Source of the DNA: Prevotella sp.
GTDB taxonomy: Bacteria; Bacteroidota; Bacteroidia; Bacteroidales; Bacteroidaceae
DNA length: 64,000 nt
Assembly (NCBI GenBank): GCA_017469955.1
Contig: JAFUFJ010000009.1
Location: 186,001-250,000 of the forward strand
Direction of reading: 5' to 3'
Shown here in pieces: positions 63,500 to 64,000 of this stretch. Under the pieces are notes generated by a model. That model saw only the letters and a list, made by a program, of their open reading frames with translations. It ran no database searches and was not told where the DNA came from. Each line of letters opens with the position of its first letter. Positions within the stretch are counted from its first letter, which is position 1. A program made the position numbers and the translations under genes.

Positions 63500-64000
63500 A
63501 TGAACAACAAAAACCGGTATATGCCCCTTTTGATGGCCATCTGTGTGGTGGTCGGCGTGGTGATCGGCAGTTTCTATGCCAATCATTTCTCGGGCAATCG
63601 TCTCAACATCATTAACTCTGGCAGCAATCGTCTCAGCAATTTGTTGCACATTATCGACGATCAGTATGTTGACAAAGTCGACATAGACTCGTTGGTAGAG
63701 AAGGTCATTCCGCAGATACTTTCTGGGCTTGATCCGCATTCCGTCTATATCAGTGCGGCCGAGGTAATGGCTGCAAACGACGACCTGAAGGGCTCGTTCT
63801 CGGGCATCGGCATCGAGTTTACCATCCGCGAAGACACCATCCATGTGCAGAATGTCATTGCCAACGGGCCGTCGGAGCGGGCCGGACTGCTGGCCGGAGA
63901 CAAGATTGTCAGTGTTGACGACGAACCCTTCACGGGCAAAGAGGTCACCAATATGGCTGCCATGAGCAAGCTGAAAGGACCGAAAAACACGAAGGTGAAG
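63500..64000 (+). CDS. S41-family C-terminal processing peptidase, 5' part (3' end outside window)
   Basis: 167 codons are visible from ATG 63500 (MNNKNRYMPLLMAICVVVGV). An N-terminal signal anchor (7-26) is followed by LLHIIDDQYVDKVDIDSL and a PDZ domain (GSFSGIGIEF..NGPSERAGLLAGDKIVSVDD), typical of CtpA-like enzymes. The Ser-Lys catalytic site lies beyond the window. It acts in the periplasm on proteins with C-terminal tags. Confidence 0.88.
   Translation, partial: MNNKNRYMPLLMAICVVVGVVIGSFYANHFSGNRLNIINSGSNRLSNLLHIIDDQYVDKVDIDSLVEKVIPQILSGLDPHSVYISAAEVMAANDDLKGSFSGIGIEFTIREDTIHVQNVIANGPSERAGLLAGDKIVSVDDEPFTGKEVTNMAAMSKLKGPKNTKVK

Noticed and set aside
1-64000. CRISPR arrays, tRNA, rRNA, complete IS elements, invertible-promoter inverted repeats
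   Set aside because: None recognised by reading. Regularly spaced repeats are limited to the 5 x 22-bp elements, which have no spacers and no cas genes nearby.

Overview
The window looks like a chromosome segment from a Bacteroidales bacterium, most likely Prevotellaceae (an inference from gene content). Supporting signs are Bacteroidetes-type promoters (TTG, 19-20 nt, TAnnTTTG) before several genes, a protein with a type IX secretion-like C-terminus, a GH92 mannosidase, a GxGYxYP protein, and a large one-directional surface-polysaccharide locus. No rRNA, tRNA, CRISPR array or complete insertion sequence was seen.

Layout. 1-1212: 3' part of rny. 1.7-4.4 kb: two secreted-protein genes on the minus strand. 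5.0-46.3 kb: a capsule or exopolysaccharide locus, nearly all on the minus strand, starting near 46.6 kb and ending at a hairpin terminator at 5.05 kb. In transcription order it holds an acyltransferase, a DegT aminotransferase, three tandem ATP-grasp ligases, an ornithine-cyclodeaminase-like enzyme, a PIN/HEPN-like pair, a Wzx flippase, many glycosyltransferases, two TagF-like transferases with CDP-alditol genes, a Wzy-like polymerase, a GNAT and a hexapeptide acetyltransferase, an Apea-like HEPN protein, and finally the initiating sugar phosphotransferase, an aminotransferase, a 4,6-dehydratase and a nucleotidyltransferase. One ATPase gene (DUF4143 type) is inserted on the opposite strand with its own promoter. 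47.2-53.9 kb: a complete trp operon in the order D-C-F-A-B-E-G, preceded by a leader peptide with three consecutive Trp codons and a hairpin. 54-64 kb: a small ORF, rpe, fabD, GH92, a PurF-like protein, a MaoC-like protein, an M3 peptidase, dCMP deaminase and the start of an S41 peptidase.

Most notable: several capsule genes contain G tracts of 6-9 bases, and four of them (an acetyltransferase, a glycosyltransferase and two membrane acyltransferases) lose their reading frame exactly at such a tract, while others (a flavoprotein and an ATP-grasp ligase) are in frame across tracts of 9 and 8. This suggests multi-gene phase variation of the polysaccharide by slipped-strand mispairing, although homopolymer sequencing error must be excluded. 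Other notable items are the trp attenuator and permuted trp order, in-frame insertions in TrpE, TrpF and an aminotransferase, a three-copy intergenic repeat built from five 22-bp units, and the cyclodeaminase/triple ATP-grasp/aminotransferase module.
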